A stretch of DNA of 64,000 bases from Streptomyces sp. ITFR-21. GTDB taxonomy: Bacteria > Actinomycetota > Actinomycetes > Streptomycetales > Streptomycetaceae. The position numbers and the translations under genes were made by a program. How positions within the stretch are numbered: the stretch's first letter is position 1; each line of letters starts with the position of its first letter. The DNA lies in assembly GCF_031844685.1 (NCBI RefSeq), contig NZ_CP134605.1, positions 1,397,501-1,461,500 of the forward strand, given 5' to 3'. The notes under the pieces were generated by a model. It saw only the letters and a list, made by a program, of their open reading frames with translations, was not told the origin of the DNA and ran no database searches. This document shows, in pieces, positions 35,056 to 42,326 of the stretch.

Positions 35056-35838
35056 GTGAGCGGACCGGGCGGGCTCGACGGGCTCGACGGCCTGCGGAAC
35101 ACCGTCCGGCAGGAGCTGGTCGCCCGCCAGCTGGACGAGCAGCTGGCCGCGCACTTCCCGCAGCCCGCCGGCGCCCACGCCCGGCGGCGGCTGCGGGTGC
35201 TCGACATCGGTCCGGGTCCGGGGACGCAGGCGCTGCGGCTGGCCAGGGCGGGCCACCTGGTGACCGGTCTTGAGGCCGATCCGGCGATGCTGGCGGCGCT
35301 GCGGACGGCGGTGGCCGCCGAGTCCCCGGACGTACGCGACCGTTTCGCGGTCATCCAGGGCGACGGCCGGGAGACCGGGCGGCACTTCGGCCCGGCCTGC
35401 TTCGACGTGGTGCTGTGCCACGGGGTGCTGTCGCGGGTGGCCGACCCGGAGCCGATCCTCGCCGCGCTGGCCCGCGTACTGACGCCCGGCGGGCTGCTGT
35501 CGCTGCTGGTGGACAACGGGGACGCGCCCGCCCTGCGCGCCGGGCTGCTCGGGGACTGGGCCGCGGTGCTGGACGCCCTCGCCTCCGACGGGTACCCGGG
35601 CCACGGCCGGCGGGCCGACCGGCGGGGCCCGCTGACCGCGGCCCTGGCCGGGATCGGGGTGGCGCTGCGGGGCTGGTACGGCGTGCGGGTCTTCACCGAC
35701 GCGGCGTGCGACCTGGTACGGGTGCCGCGGGACGCCCGGGAGCTGGGCCTGCTGCTGGCGGCGGAGGAACGCGCCGGGCGGACGGATCCGTACCGGGCGG
35801 TGGCGGCGCTGTTGCATTTGTGCGGCGTGCGCGACTGA
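35056..35838 (+). CDS. SAM-dependent methyltransferase
   Basis: This class I methyltransferase of about 260 residues has motif I VLDIGPGPGTQALRLA, the acidic residue of motif II in VTGLEADPAML, a third motif VIQGDGRETG and FDVVLCHGVLSRV before the post-motif. The C-terminal part resembles SmtA/CmoA-type enzymes. Substrate unknown. The start is uncertain: the frame is open upstream through a Pro/Gly-rich stretch, and I took the GTG at 35056, just before the conserved VRQELVARQ helix. It follows the DUF3043 gene by 170 bases. Confidence 0.75.
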   Translation: MSGPGGLDGLDGLRNTVRQELVARQLDEQLAAHFPQPAGAHARRRLRVLDIGPGPGTQALRLARAGHLVTGLEADPAMLAALRTAVAAESPDVRDRFAVIQGDGRETGRHFGPACFDVVLCHGVLSRVADPEPILAALARVLTPGGLLSLLVDNGDAPALRAGLLGDWAAVLDALASDGYPGHGRRADRRGPLTAALAGIGVALRGWYGVRVFTDAACDLVRVPRDARELGLLLAAEERAGRTDPYRAVAALLHLCGVRD

Positions 35839-35987
35839 ACGCCCCGACGGGCATCTGACGGCCGGGGCCCGGGGATCGTCCCGGGCGGCCGGGGACCGCG
35901 ATCGGCGGGGCCGGGCCGCCACTTGCCGGGGACCCGGTTGGCGGTCCGGACCGGGCCCGGCCGGTCGGCAAAAGTGACAATGCGGAC

Positions 35988-37100
35988 ATGAGTCGATCGC
36001 ATCCGTCCCGTACCCGCTTCTCCCTGGCCGGCGCCGCGGCCCTGTGTGCCGTCGTGCTGGCGGCCACCGGTTGCAGCTCGGACCCCGACTCCGGCGCCGT
36101 CGGTTCGGCGACCGACACCCGCGCCCCGGGGGCGCCCGCCGCGGCCGCCTCCTCCGGCGGCGACGGCCTGCAGTCCGCGTACCAGAACGCGGTCAGCAAC
36201 GTCCTGCCGTCGGTCGTGCAGATCACCACGAGCTCCGACCTGGGCTCGGGCGTGGTCTTCGACGACAAGGGCGACATCGTCACCAACGCGCACGTGGTCG
36301 GCAAGGCCACGACGTTCCGGGTGTCGCTGGCGACCGGCGGCAAAACCCTGGACGCGACGCTGGTGTCGGCGTTCCCGGCGAACGACCTCGCGGTGATCCG
36401 GCTGGCGTCCCCGCCCGACGACCTCAAGCCGGCGGTGTTCGCCGACTCGGGCGAGGTGGCCGTCGGACAGATCGTGCTGGCCATGGGCAACCCCCTGGGA
36501 CTGTCCAGCAGCGTCACCCAGGGCATCGTCTCGGCAACCGGCCGCACGGTCAGCGAGAGCCAGGGCGATTCCGGCGACGGCACCGGCGCGACCATCCCCG
36601 ACATGGTGCAGACGTCGGCGGCGATCAACCCCGGCAACAGCGGCGGCGCGCTGGTGAACCTGGACAACCAGGTGATCGGCATCCCGACGCTGGCGGCCAC
36701 CGACCCGCAGCTGGGCAGCGGCGCGGCGCCCGGCATCGGCTTCGCGATCCCCTCGTCGACGGTCAAGCGGATCGCCGGCCAGATCATCGACAACGGCAAG
36801 GTCACCGACTCCGGGCGGGCCGCGCTCGGGGTGACCGTGCGGGGTGTGGTGGACCGGGACTTCCAGCCGGCCGGCGCGGCGATCGTGTCCGTCACCCGGA
36901 ACGGCGCCGCGGCGAAGGCGGGCCTGCGGCCCGGGGATGTCATCACCAAGCTGGGCAACGCCCGGATCACCACGGTCCAGTCCCTGACGGACGCGCTGGC
37001 GGCGCTGAAGCCGGGCCGGAAGGTCAGGGTCGAGTACGGGCGGGACGGCACGGGGAAGGCGACGGAGGTGACGCTGGGGTCGCTGCAGGGGGCGGCGTAG
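35988..37100 (+). CDS. HtrA/DegP-like serine protease lipoprotein with PDZ domain
   Basis: This 370-residue protein has a lipobox signal (VVLAATGCSS, Cys about 29), a trypsin-like domain with catalytic His in IVTNAHVVG, Asp in PANDLAVIRL and Ser in INPGNSGGALVN, and a single C-terminal PDZ domain (GLRPGDVITKLGN). It should degrade or process misfolded proteins outside the membrane. The ATG at 35988 is preceded 6 bases upstream by GACAAT, suggesting a leaderless transcript. It is single-standing after the methyltransferase gene. Confidence 0.93.
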   Translation: MSRSHPSRTRFSLAGAAALCAVVLAATGCSSDPDSGAVGSATDTRAPGAPAAAASSGGDGLQSAYQNAVSNVLPSVVQITTSSDLGSGVVFDDKGDIVTNAHVVGKATTFRVSLATGGKTLDATLVSAFPANDLAVIRLASPPDDLKPAVFADSGEVAVGQIVLAMGNPLGLSSSVTQGIVSATGRTVSESQGDSGDGTGATIPDMVQTSAAINPGNSGGALVNLDNQVIGIPTLAATDPQLGSGAAPGIGFAIPSSTVKRIAGQIIDNGKVTDSGRAALGVTVRGVVDRDFQPAGAAIVSVTRNGAAAKAGLRPGDVITKLGNARITTVQSLTDALAALKPGRKVRVEYGRDGTGKATEVTLGSLQGAA

Positions 37101-37233
37101 CGGGGCGGGGCGCGCGGCCGGGACGTGGGCGCGGGCGCGGGATTCCGCGGGGCGCGTCACCGCGGGAGCGGGGCGGGGTGCGGCGGGCCCGGTCCCGCGG
37201 GGGGGACCGGCGGGCCCGCCGCGCGCCCGGGTG

Positions 37234-37458
37234 TCAGGTCTCGTCGGTGGTGGCGGCCTCGGCGTGCAGGCTCATCGGGCCGTAGACACGGCTCTCGCCG
37301 TCGAAGAGGACGACCTGGTCGGCGCCGCCCTCCAGCAGCTCCTTCCAGATCTCGCCGATCCAGGACTCGGCATCGCCCTGGGTGGTGAACTCCTCCGGCT
37401 GCACCGCGGGCGGCACCTCGGTGCCGTCGGCCTTCTCGAACCGCCACGTCCACGCCAT
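37234..37458 (-). CDS. Conserved small acidic protein
   Basis: This 74-residue protein starts MAWTWRFEKADGTEV and contains GDAESWIGEIWKELLEGG, a pattern I associate with a conserved Streptomyces hypothetical protein of unknown function. The ATG at 37458 has GGGAG about 8 bases upstream (GGGAGAAGCAC), very similar to the erpA leader. It is cytoplasmic, without membrane segments, and convergent with the HtrA-like gene. Confidence 0.75.
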   Translation of the reverse strand: MAWTWRFEKADGTEVPPAVQPEEFTTQGDAESWIGEIWKELLEGGADQVVLFDGESRVYGPMSLHAEAATTDET

Positions 37459-37935
37459 GTGCTTCTCCCTCGGTCCGGGGGTCAGGGCTGCTGCCGTCTG
37501 CCGTGGCAGCGTATCGGGCGCGGCCCCGCCCGTAAGGACCGTCTCCACCACGGCGTGCCCGCGCACGGAAGCGCGACAGCAACCCACGCGGGGGCGGCCG
37601 AAGGAGGCCCCGGGGGCCGCGCCCCCTCAGGGGTGCGGGGAACCGGCGCGGCCAGCCCCCACCGGCCGCGGGCCCGGCCTTGAGCCGCAAGGGGTGACGC
37701 GGCGGCCCGCCAGGAAGACGCCGAGGGGCACGCGCCCCCTCAGGGGCGCGGGGAACGGCGCGACGTGCCCACCACCCGCCGGTGATCCCGCGCCCCCACC
37801 GCAAGGGGCCGTGCGGCGGCCCGGCCAAGAAGACGCCAAAGGACACCCGTGCACCGGGCCGCAGGCCCGACCGGCACGGGCCCGGCGCGCGGCCCCCCGC
37901 GCGCCGGGCCCGCGGGGACGCGAGACGATCGTGCG
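37459..37935. repeat. Intergenic 113-bp tandem duplication
   Basis: This 477-base region contains no credible gene. Two adjacent copies of a 113-base unit begin CGCGCCCCCTCAGGGG at 37618 and 37731, continue GCGGGGAAC.GGCGCG and end GGCGGCCCGCCAGGAAGACGCC or its variant. A further, weaker copy may precede them, and the core recurs at 11069-11110. The CCCCTCAGGGG centre is self-complementary. This looks like a mobile or amplified intergenic repeat family of Streptomyces. Confidence 0.65.
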
Positions 37936-39129
37936 GTGGAACTGACTCTGCTCGGCACCGGCGCCCCCGAGGGACTTCCGCTGCCCGGTTGCCCCTGCGC
38001 GGCCTGCGCGCTCGCCGTCGGCCCGGGGGCGCGGGCCGCGACCTCGGTGGTGGTGGACGGTGTCCTGCTGCTCGACCTGACCCCGGGGGTGGCGCTGGCC
38101 GCGGCCCGCGCCGGGCAGCCGCTCGGCGGCCTGCGGCAGGTACTGCTGTCGCACCCGCACGACGGGCCGCCGGTGGAGATCCCGCCGGGCCTGCCCGCAC
38201 CGGTCCGGGTGCCGGACGGGCGGCGGCTGCCGCTGCTGACCGGACACCGGGTGGAGGCGGTCGCGGTGGACGCGCCGGGTACGGGGTACGCGGTGGAGTC
38301 CGCGCAGGGCCTGCGGCTGCTGTATCTGCCGCCGGGGTGCGCACCGGCCGGGCTGACCGAACGGGACCCGGAACCGTACGACCTGGTGCTGCTCGACGTG
38401 GTCGGGCGGCCGGACGCGCTGGCGCGGCTGCGGGCGGCCGGCGCGGTCACCCGTACGACGGACGTGGTCGCGGTCCACCTCGGCCACGACGCGCCGCCCG
38501 GAGCCGAGCTGACCCGCCGGCTCGCCGCGGCCGGGGCCCGCGCGGTGCCCGACGGTACGACGCTGGTGGTCGGCGACTACCAGTCGGTGCCGGACGTGCC
38601 GCGGCGCACGCTGGTGCTGGGCGGGGCGCGCTCCGGCAAGTCCCTGGAGGCGGAGCGGCGGCTGTCGGCCTTCCCGGGGGTGGTGTACGTGGCCACCGGC
38701 GGGACGCGCGAGGACGACCGGGACTGGGCGCTGCGCGTGGCCGGACACCGTGAGCGGCGGCCTCCCGGCTGGCACACGCTGGAGACCTGCGAGCTGGTCC
38801 CGCTCCTCGCCGACGGCCAGGGCCCGCCGCTGCTCATCGACTGCTTCTCGCTCTGGCTGACCCACACCATGGACGCGGCCGGGGCCTGGGCCGACGGCGC
38901 CCCCCTCGACGCCGTGCACGCCCGCACCGCGCAACTCGTCCACGCCTGGCGCACCACCGGCCGCACCGTCGTCGCCGTCTCCGCCGAGGTCGGCTCCGGC
39001 GTAGTGCCCCCCACCCCCGCGGGCCGCCGCTTCCGCGACGAACTCGGCCGCCTCAACGCCGCGCTGGCCGCCGAGTCCGAACACGTCCTGCTCCTCACCG
39101 CCGGCCTCGCCACCCCCCTGCGCCCCTGA
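37936..39129 (+). CDS. cobU: CobU with N-terminal degenerate metallo-hydrolase-like domain
   Basis: The protein has 397 residues. Residues about 1-220 resemble a metallo-beta-lactamase-type domain: LTLLGTGAPEGLPLPGCPC at the start, then LLSHPHDGPP where the metal-binding HxHxDH is expected but is largely lost. Residues about 225-397 are CobU: P-loop VLGGARSGKSLEAE, YVATGGTREDDRD, LLIDCFSLWLTH and SAEVGSGVVPPTPAGR. CobU phosphorylates adenosylcobinamide and adds GMP for the lower-ligand step of B12 synthesis. The GTG at 37936 has GACGAT 6 bases upstream. CobT and CobS are encoded downstream. Confidence 0.88.
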   Translation: MELTLLGTGAPEGLPLPGCPCAACALAVGPGARAATSVVVDGVLLLDLTPGVALAAARAGQPLGGLRQVLLSHPHDGPPVEIPPGLPAPVRVPDGRRLPLLTGHRVEAVAVDAPGTGYAVESAQGLRLLYLPPGCAPAGLTERDPEPYDLVLLDVVGRPDALARLRAAGAVTRTTDVVAVHLGHDAPPGAELTRRLAAAGARAVPDGTTLVVGDYQSVPDVPRRTLVLGGARSGKSLEAERRLSAFPGVVYVATGGTREDDRDWALRVAGHRERRPPGWHTLETCELVPLLADGQGPPLLIDCFSLWLTHTMDAAGAWADGAPLDAVHARTAQLVHAWRTTGRTVVAVSAEVGSGVVPPTPAGRRFRDELGRLNAALAAESEHVLLLTAGLATPLRP

Positions 39130-39564
39130 CCCGACCGCGCCGACCCCCGGCCCGGGGAACGGACCGGAGGGCCTCCCCCAGCAGGCGGGGTCCGGGCCCC
39201 GCCTGCACCCGACACCGGACCCCGCCGCGCCCCGACCCCAGCCCGTCCCCTCATCGCGCCAGCCCGACGCGCCGGGCGCAACCCCGACGCGCCCCCGCCC
39301 GACGCCCCTCCTCCGGCCCACCCCGACACCTCGCGCCGAGGAGGGGACCGGGGAGCCTCCCCCACAGGGGTCCGGCGACTCACCCGCCCCCGCCTCGACC
39401 ACCCTCCCCAAATCGCGCCGGCACGACGTCCACAGGCGCGACCCGGCGCGCCGATCCCCCGCCCGACGCCCCTCCCCCGCCAGGCGGGGTCCGGGCCGGC
39501 CCCGGTGCAGGGGGCAGCGGGTACCGGGAAGGCCGCCCCGGCCAGGGGCCGGTACTGTTCGGGG
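39130..39564. repeat. Low-complexity C-rich intergenic DNA with direct repeats
   Basis: No gene is supported in these 435 bases; all frames give Pro/Arg/Ala-rich strings. The segment CCTCCCCCAGCAGGCGGGGT at 39172 recurs almost exactly at 39471, and a weaker version lies near 39354; CGACGCCCCTC also recurs. I looked for a cobalamin riboswitch box here and saw none. TACTGT at 39553-39558 is the likely -10 for cobT. Confidence 0.5.
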
Positions 39565-40722
39565 GTGAGCGGGATCAAGATGGATGACTTCGGGGATCTG
39601 GTGGAGCGGCCGGACGCCGGGGTGCGGCGCGAGTCGCGCGAGCGCTGGCGGCGGCTGGTGAAGCCGGCGGGCGGGCTCGGGAAGGCCGCCGAGCTGGCGG
39701 ACTGGCTGGCGGCGGTGCAGGGGCAGGTGCCCGCGCGGCCGATCGAGCGGGCCCGGGTCGTGGTGTTCGCCGCGGACCACGGGGTCGCCGCGCTGGAGGT
39801 CTCGGCCCGCCCCGCGGGGACCGCGAGCGCACTCGTCCGCGCCGCGCTCGACGGCGCCGCTCCGGTGAGCGTGCTGGCCCGGTTGTACGGCGCCGGGTTG
39901 CGGATCGTGGACATGGCACTGGACTGCGACCCGGCCGAGCTGCCCGCCGAGGTGACCGCGCACCGGGTGCGCCGTGGCTCCGGCCGGCTGGACGTCGAGG
40001 ACGCGCTGACCCCCGACGAGGCCGAGCGGGCCTTCCGCACCGGTATGGCGCTGGCCGACGAGGAGGCGGACTCGGGCACGGACCTGGTCCTGCTCGGTGA
40101 CCTCAGCGTCGGCGGCACCACCCCCGCCGCCGTCCTGATCGCCGCGCTCTGCGGCACCGACGCCTCCGTGGTCACCGGCCGCGGCTCCGGCATCGACGAC
40201 CTGACGTGGATGCGCAAGTGTGCCGCGATCCGGGACGGGCTGCGCCGGGCCCGTCCGGTTTTGGGCGACCAACTCGCCCTGCTGGCCGCGGTCGGCGGCG
40301 CCGACTTCGCCGCGATCACCGGCTTCCTGCTCCAGGCAGCCGTCCGCAAGCTGCCGGTCGTACTCGACGGCGTGGTGAGCGCCGCCTGCGCCCTGGTCGC
40401 CCAGCGCGTCGCCTTCCGGGCGCCGGACTGGTGGCTCGCGGGGCACGCCAGCGGCGAGGCGGGCCAGGAGAAGGCGCTGGACCGGATCTCGCTGGAGCCG
40501 CTGGTGAGCCAGGGCGTCTCCTCCGGCGGTGGTACGGGCGCGCTGCTCGCCCTCCCGCTGCTCCAGGCCGCGGCCGCCCTCTCGGCCGAACTGCCGGACG
40601 AGCCGGACGAGCCGGATGAACCGGATGAACCGGATGAACCGGAGAAGCCGCGGGACAGGGAGCCGGCCGAGCCCGAAGAGGCCGTCGCAACCGTGGACCC
40701 CGTCGAGTCGGCGCGGCCGTAA
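39565..40722 (+). CDS. cobT: Nicotinate-nucleotide:DMB phosphoribosyltransferase CobT
   Basis: This 385-residue enzyme activates the lower ligand base for B12 assembly. Family marks are LGKAAELADWLA, VVVFAADHGVAALEVSARP, LVLLGDLSVGGTTPAAVL and GRGSGIDDLTW. Near the C-terminus EPLVSQGVSSGGGTGALLAL is where most CobT proteins have GEGTG, whose Glu is the proposed general base; here it is Gly. A tail of DEP repeats (five 9-base units at about 40599-40640) follows. The GTG at 39565 is preceded 6 bases upstream by TACTGT; ATG 39580 is an alternative. The gene ends in TAA, but the frame stays open for 50 more codons. Confidence 0.87.
   Translation: MSGIKMDDFGDLVERPDAGVRRESRERWRRLVKPAGGLGKAAELADWLAAVQGQVPARPIERARVVVFAADHGVAALEVSARPAGTASALVRAALDGAAPVSVLARLYGAGLRIVDMALDCDPAELPAEVTAHRVRRGSGRLDVEDALTPDEAERAFRTGMALADEEADSGTDLVLLGDLSVGGTTPAAVLIAALCGTDASVVTGRGSGIDDLTWMRKCAAIRDGLRRARPVLGDQLALLAAVGGADFAAITGFLLQAAVRKLPVVLDGVVSAACALVAQRVAFRAPDWWLAGHASGEAGQEKALDRISLEPLVSQGVSSGGGTGALLALPLLQAAAALSAELPDEPDEPDEPDEPDEPEKPRDREPAEPEEAVATVDPVESARP
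40599..40643 (+). repeat. Nine-base microsatellite in cobT
   Basis: Units GACGAGCCG (twice) and GATGAACCG (three times) encode Asp-Glu-Pro repeats near the CobT C-terminus. The in-frame period makes slippage harmless to the frame. Confidence 0.8.
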
Positions 40723-40875
40723 GACCCCGCGGCGTCCGAGGATCCCGTGGCGTCCGCCGGCGCGACCGCCCCCGAGGTCCCGGCGGCCCCTGTCAGCCCC
40801 GCCGGCCCCGCGGACCCGGTCACCGCCGAAGCTGCCGCCGCCAGCCGCGGCCCCGGCAGCCGACCGGACCGCTGA
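40723..40875 (+). other. Open in-frame extension after the cobT TAA
   Basis: The cobT frame continues for 50 sense codons after TAA to a TGA at 40873-40875. The conceptual sequence (DPAASEDPVASAGATAPEV and more) has the same Ala/Pro/Glu style as the end of CobT. It looks like a formerly translated tail cut off by a recent TAA, or readthrough; no ribosome site or start makes it a gene by itself. Confidence 0.45.
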
Positions 40876-41319
40876 GACCGCGGCTGGCGGCGGCTGCGCT
40901 CCCGCGGCCCACGGACGCCCCGCCCACCGGCGACGCCGCCCATTGCCCGCCGCCCGCAGACCGGCCGCCCCGCAGAGGCCGCGACCACGCCCACCGAGGA
41001 CGGACCACCGCCGGACGCCACCGCCGGCCAGCACGCCCGGCAGCGCCGCCGCCCCGCCGACCGCCACCCGCAGACACCGCGACCGCGCCCACCGAGGACG
41101 GGCCACCACCGAACACCGCGCGCGGACCCGTACGAGCCCGGCCGGGCCCATCGCGGACCCCGGCCAGCCGCAGCGGCCTGCCACCCGCCCGCAGACACCG
41201 CGACCACGCCCACCGAGGACGGACCACCGCCGGACGCCACGCGCGGACCCGTACGAGCCCGGCCGGGCCCATCGCGGACCCCGGGCCACCGCGGCGGACT
41301 GCCGCGATAGCCTCGCGCG
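40876..41319. repeat. Intergenic tandem repeats between cobT and cobS
   Basis: This gene-free segment has three copies of a roughly 95-120 base unit beginning CGCAGACACCGCGACCACGC, at about 40971 (variant CGCAGAGGCC), 41069 and 41191. Copies two and three share a further CGCGGACCCGTACGAGCCCG and GGCCGGGCCCATCGCGGACC almost perfectly. Long open frames on both strands here are by-products of the repeat. TAGCCT (41308-41313) at the end is the probable -10 of cobS. Confidence 0.75.
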
Positions 41320-42126
41320 GTGACCGAACCCGCCGCGAACGGCCCCGGACCCGCCTCCGCGGGCGACGCCCTGCGGTTCGCGTTCGGGACGCTCAGCGTG
41401 CTGCCGGTGCGGCTGCGGCAGTGGGACCGGGCGGCGGCTCGCGGCGGGATGGCGGCGGCGCCGTTGGTGGGCGTGACGGTCGGCGCCGCGGCGGCGGTGG
41501 CGGGCGGAATGCTGGCCGCGCTGGGCGGGAGTGCGCCGCTGGCGGCCGTGGCGGCGGTGGCCGTACCCGCCGTCCTGACCCGGGGACTCCACCTGGACGG
41601 TCTCGCCGACACCGCCGACGGGCTGGGCAGCGCCAAGTCCGCGCCGGACGCGCTGCGGATCATGAAACAGTCGGACATCGGACCGTTCGGCGTCCTCACC
41701 CTCGTCCTCGTCCTGCTCGCCCAGACCGCGGCGCTGACGGCCTGTTACGGTCACGGCCGGCTGTACGGCGGCGCGGCGGCCGTGCTGGCGGGCGCGGCGG
41801 GGCGTACCGCCATGACGCTCGCCTGCCGGCGGGGGGTGCCGGCGGCGCGGTCGGAGGGGCTCGGCGCGGCGGTCGCGGGCGCGGTCCGGCCGCGTACCGC
41901 CTGGGCCGTCGCCGTGCTGTGCGGGGCGGCCGCGGCCGCGGCGGCCGTGCCGTTCGGCGGGCTCACCGGGCTGCGGGCCGCGGTCGCCTGGGCCGGCGGG
42001 CTGCTGGCCGCCGAGGCCCTGCTGCGGCGGTGTCGCCGGCGCCTGGGGGGCGTCACCGGCGACGTCTTCGGCGCGCTGTGCGAAACGGCCGTCACGGCCG
42101 CCCTGGCGGTGCTCGCGCTGCGCTGA
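41320..42126 (+). CDS. cobS: Adenosylcobinamide-GDP ribazoletransferase CobS
   Basis: This 268-residue polytopic membrane enzyme performs the last step of the nucleotide loop, joining adenosylcobinamide-GDP to alpha-ribazole phosphate. Motifs are LTRGLHLDGLADTADGLGS, RIMKQSDIGPFGVL and RRLGGVTGDVFGAL, with Asp residues for metal binding and about six hydrophobic helices. The GTG at 41320 lies 6 bases after TAGCCT, so translation is probably leaderless. It is separated from cobT by repeats rather than joined in an operon. Confidence 0.94.
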   Translation: MTEPAANGPGPASAGDALRFAFGTLSVLPVRLRQWDRAAARGGMAAAPLVGVTVGAAAAVAGGMLAALGGSAPLAAVAAVAVPAVLTRGLHLDGLADTADGLGSAKSAPDALRIMKQSDIGPFGVLTLVLVLLAQTAALTACYGHGRLYGGAAAVLAGAAGRTAMTLACRRGVPAARSEGLGAAVAGAVRPRTAWAVAVLCGAAAAAAAVPFGGLTGLRAAVAWAGGLLAAEALLRRCRRRLGGVTGDVFGALCETAVTAALAVLALR

Positions 42127-42326
42127 CGCCCGGTCGGGTGTCCGACTCCGACCCGCCTATCGGCCCTTCGGCCGCGGCGTAATGACCGGGCGTAGGCTCG
42201 GATGACGCCTGCCGCCCCACGTACTGTCCTCGGCCCCGCTGATGTGGCCCCATACGATGCGGGAGGCCGGGCCGGGCCACCCACCGGCCGTTGACAGGAC
42301 CTCGACCGAATAGGACTCCCTCCACC

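Noticed and set aside
37936-38580. Active PhnP-like phosphodiesterase
   Set aside because: The metal-binding HxHxDH motif is not intact (SHPHDGPP), so catalytic function is not supported.
37459-39564. Possible cobalamin riboswitch before cobU or cobT
   Set aside because: I could not find the conserved B12 box or the long paired leader; both genes instead have -10-like hexamers directly at their starts.
37627-41754. A 1375-codon open frame on the minus strand across the cob genes
   Set aside because: It is antisense to CobU, CobT and CobS, is Gly/Arg/Ala-rich and shows no domain; it is produced by extreme GC bias and the intergenic repeats.
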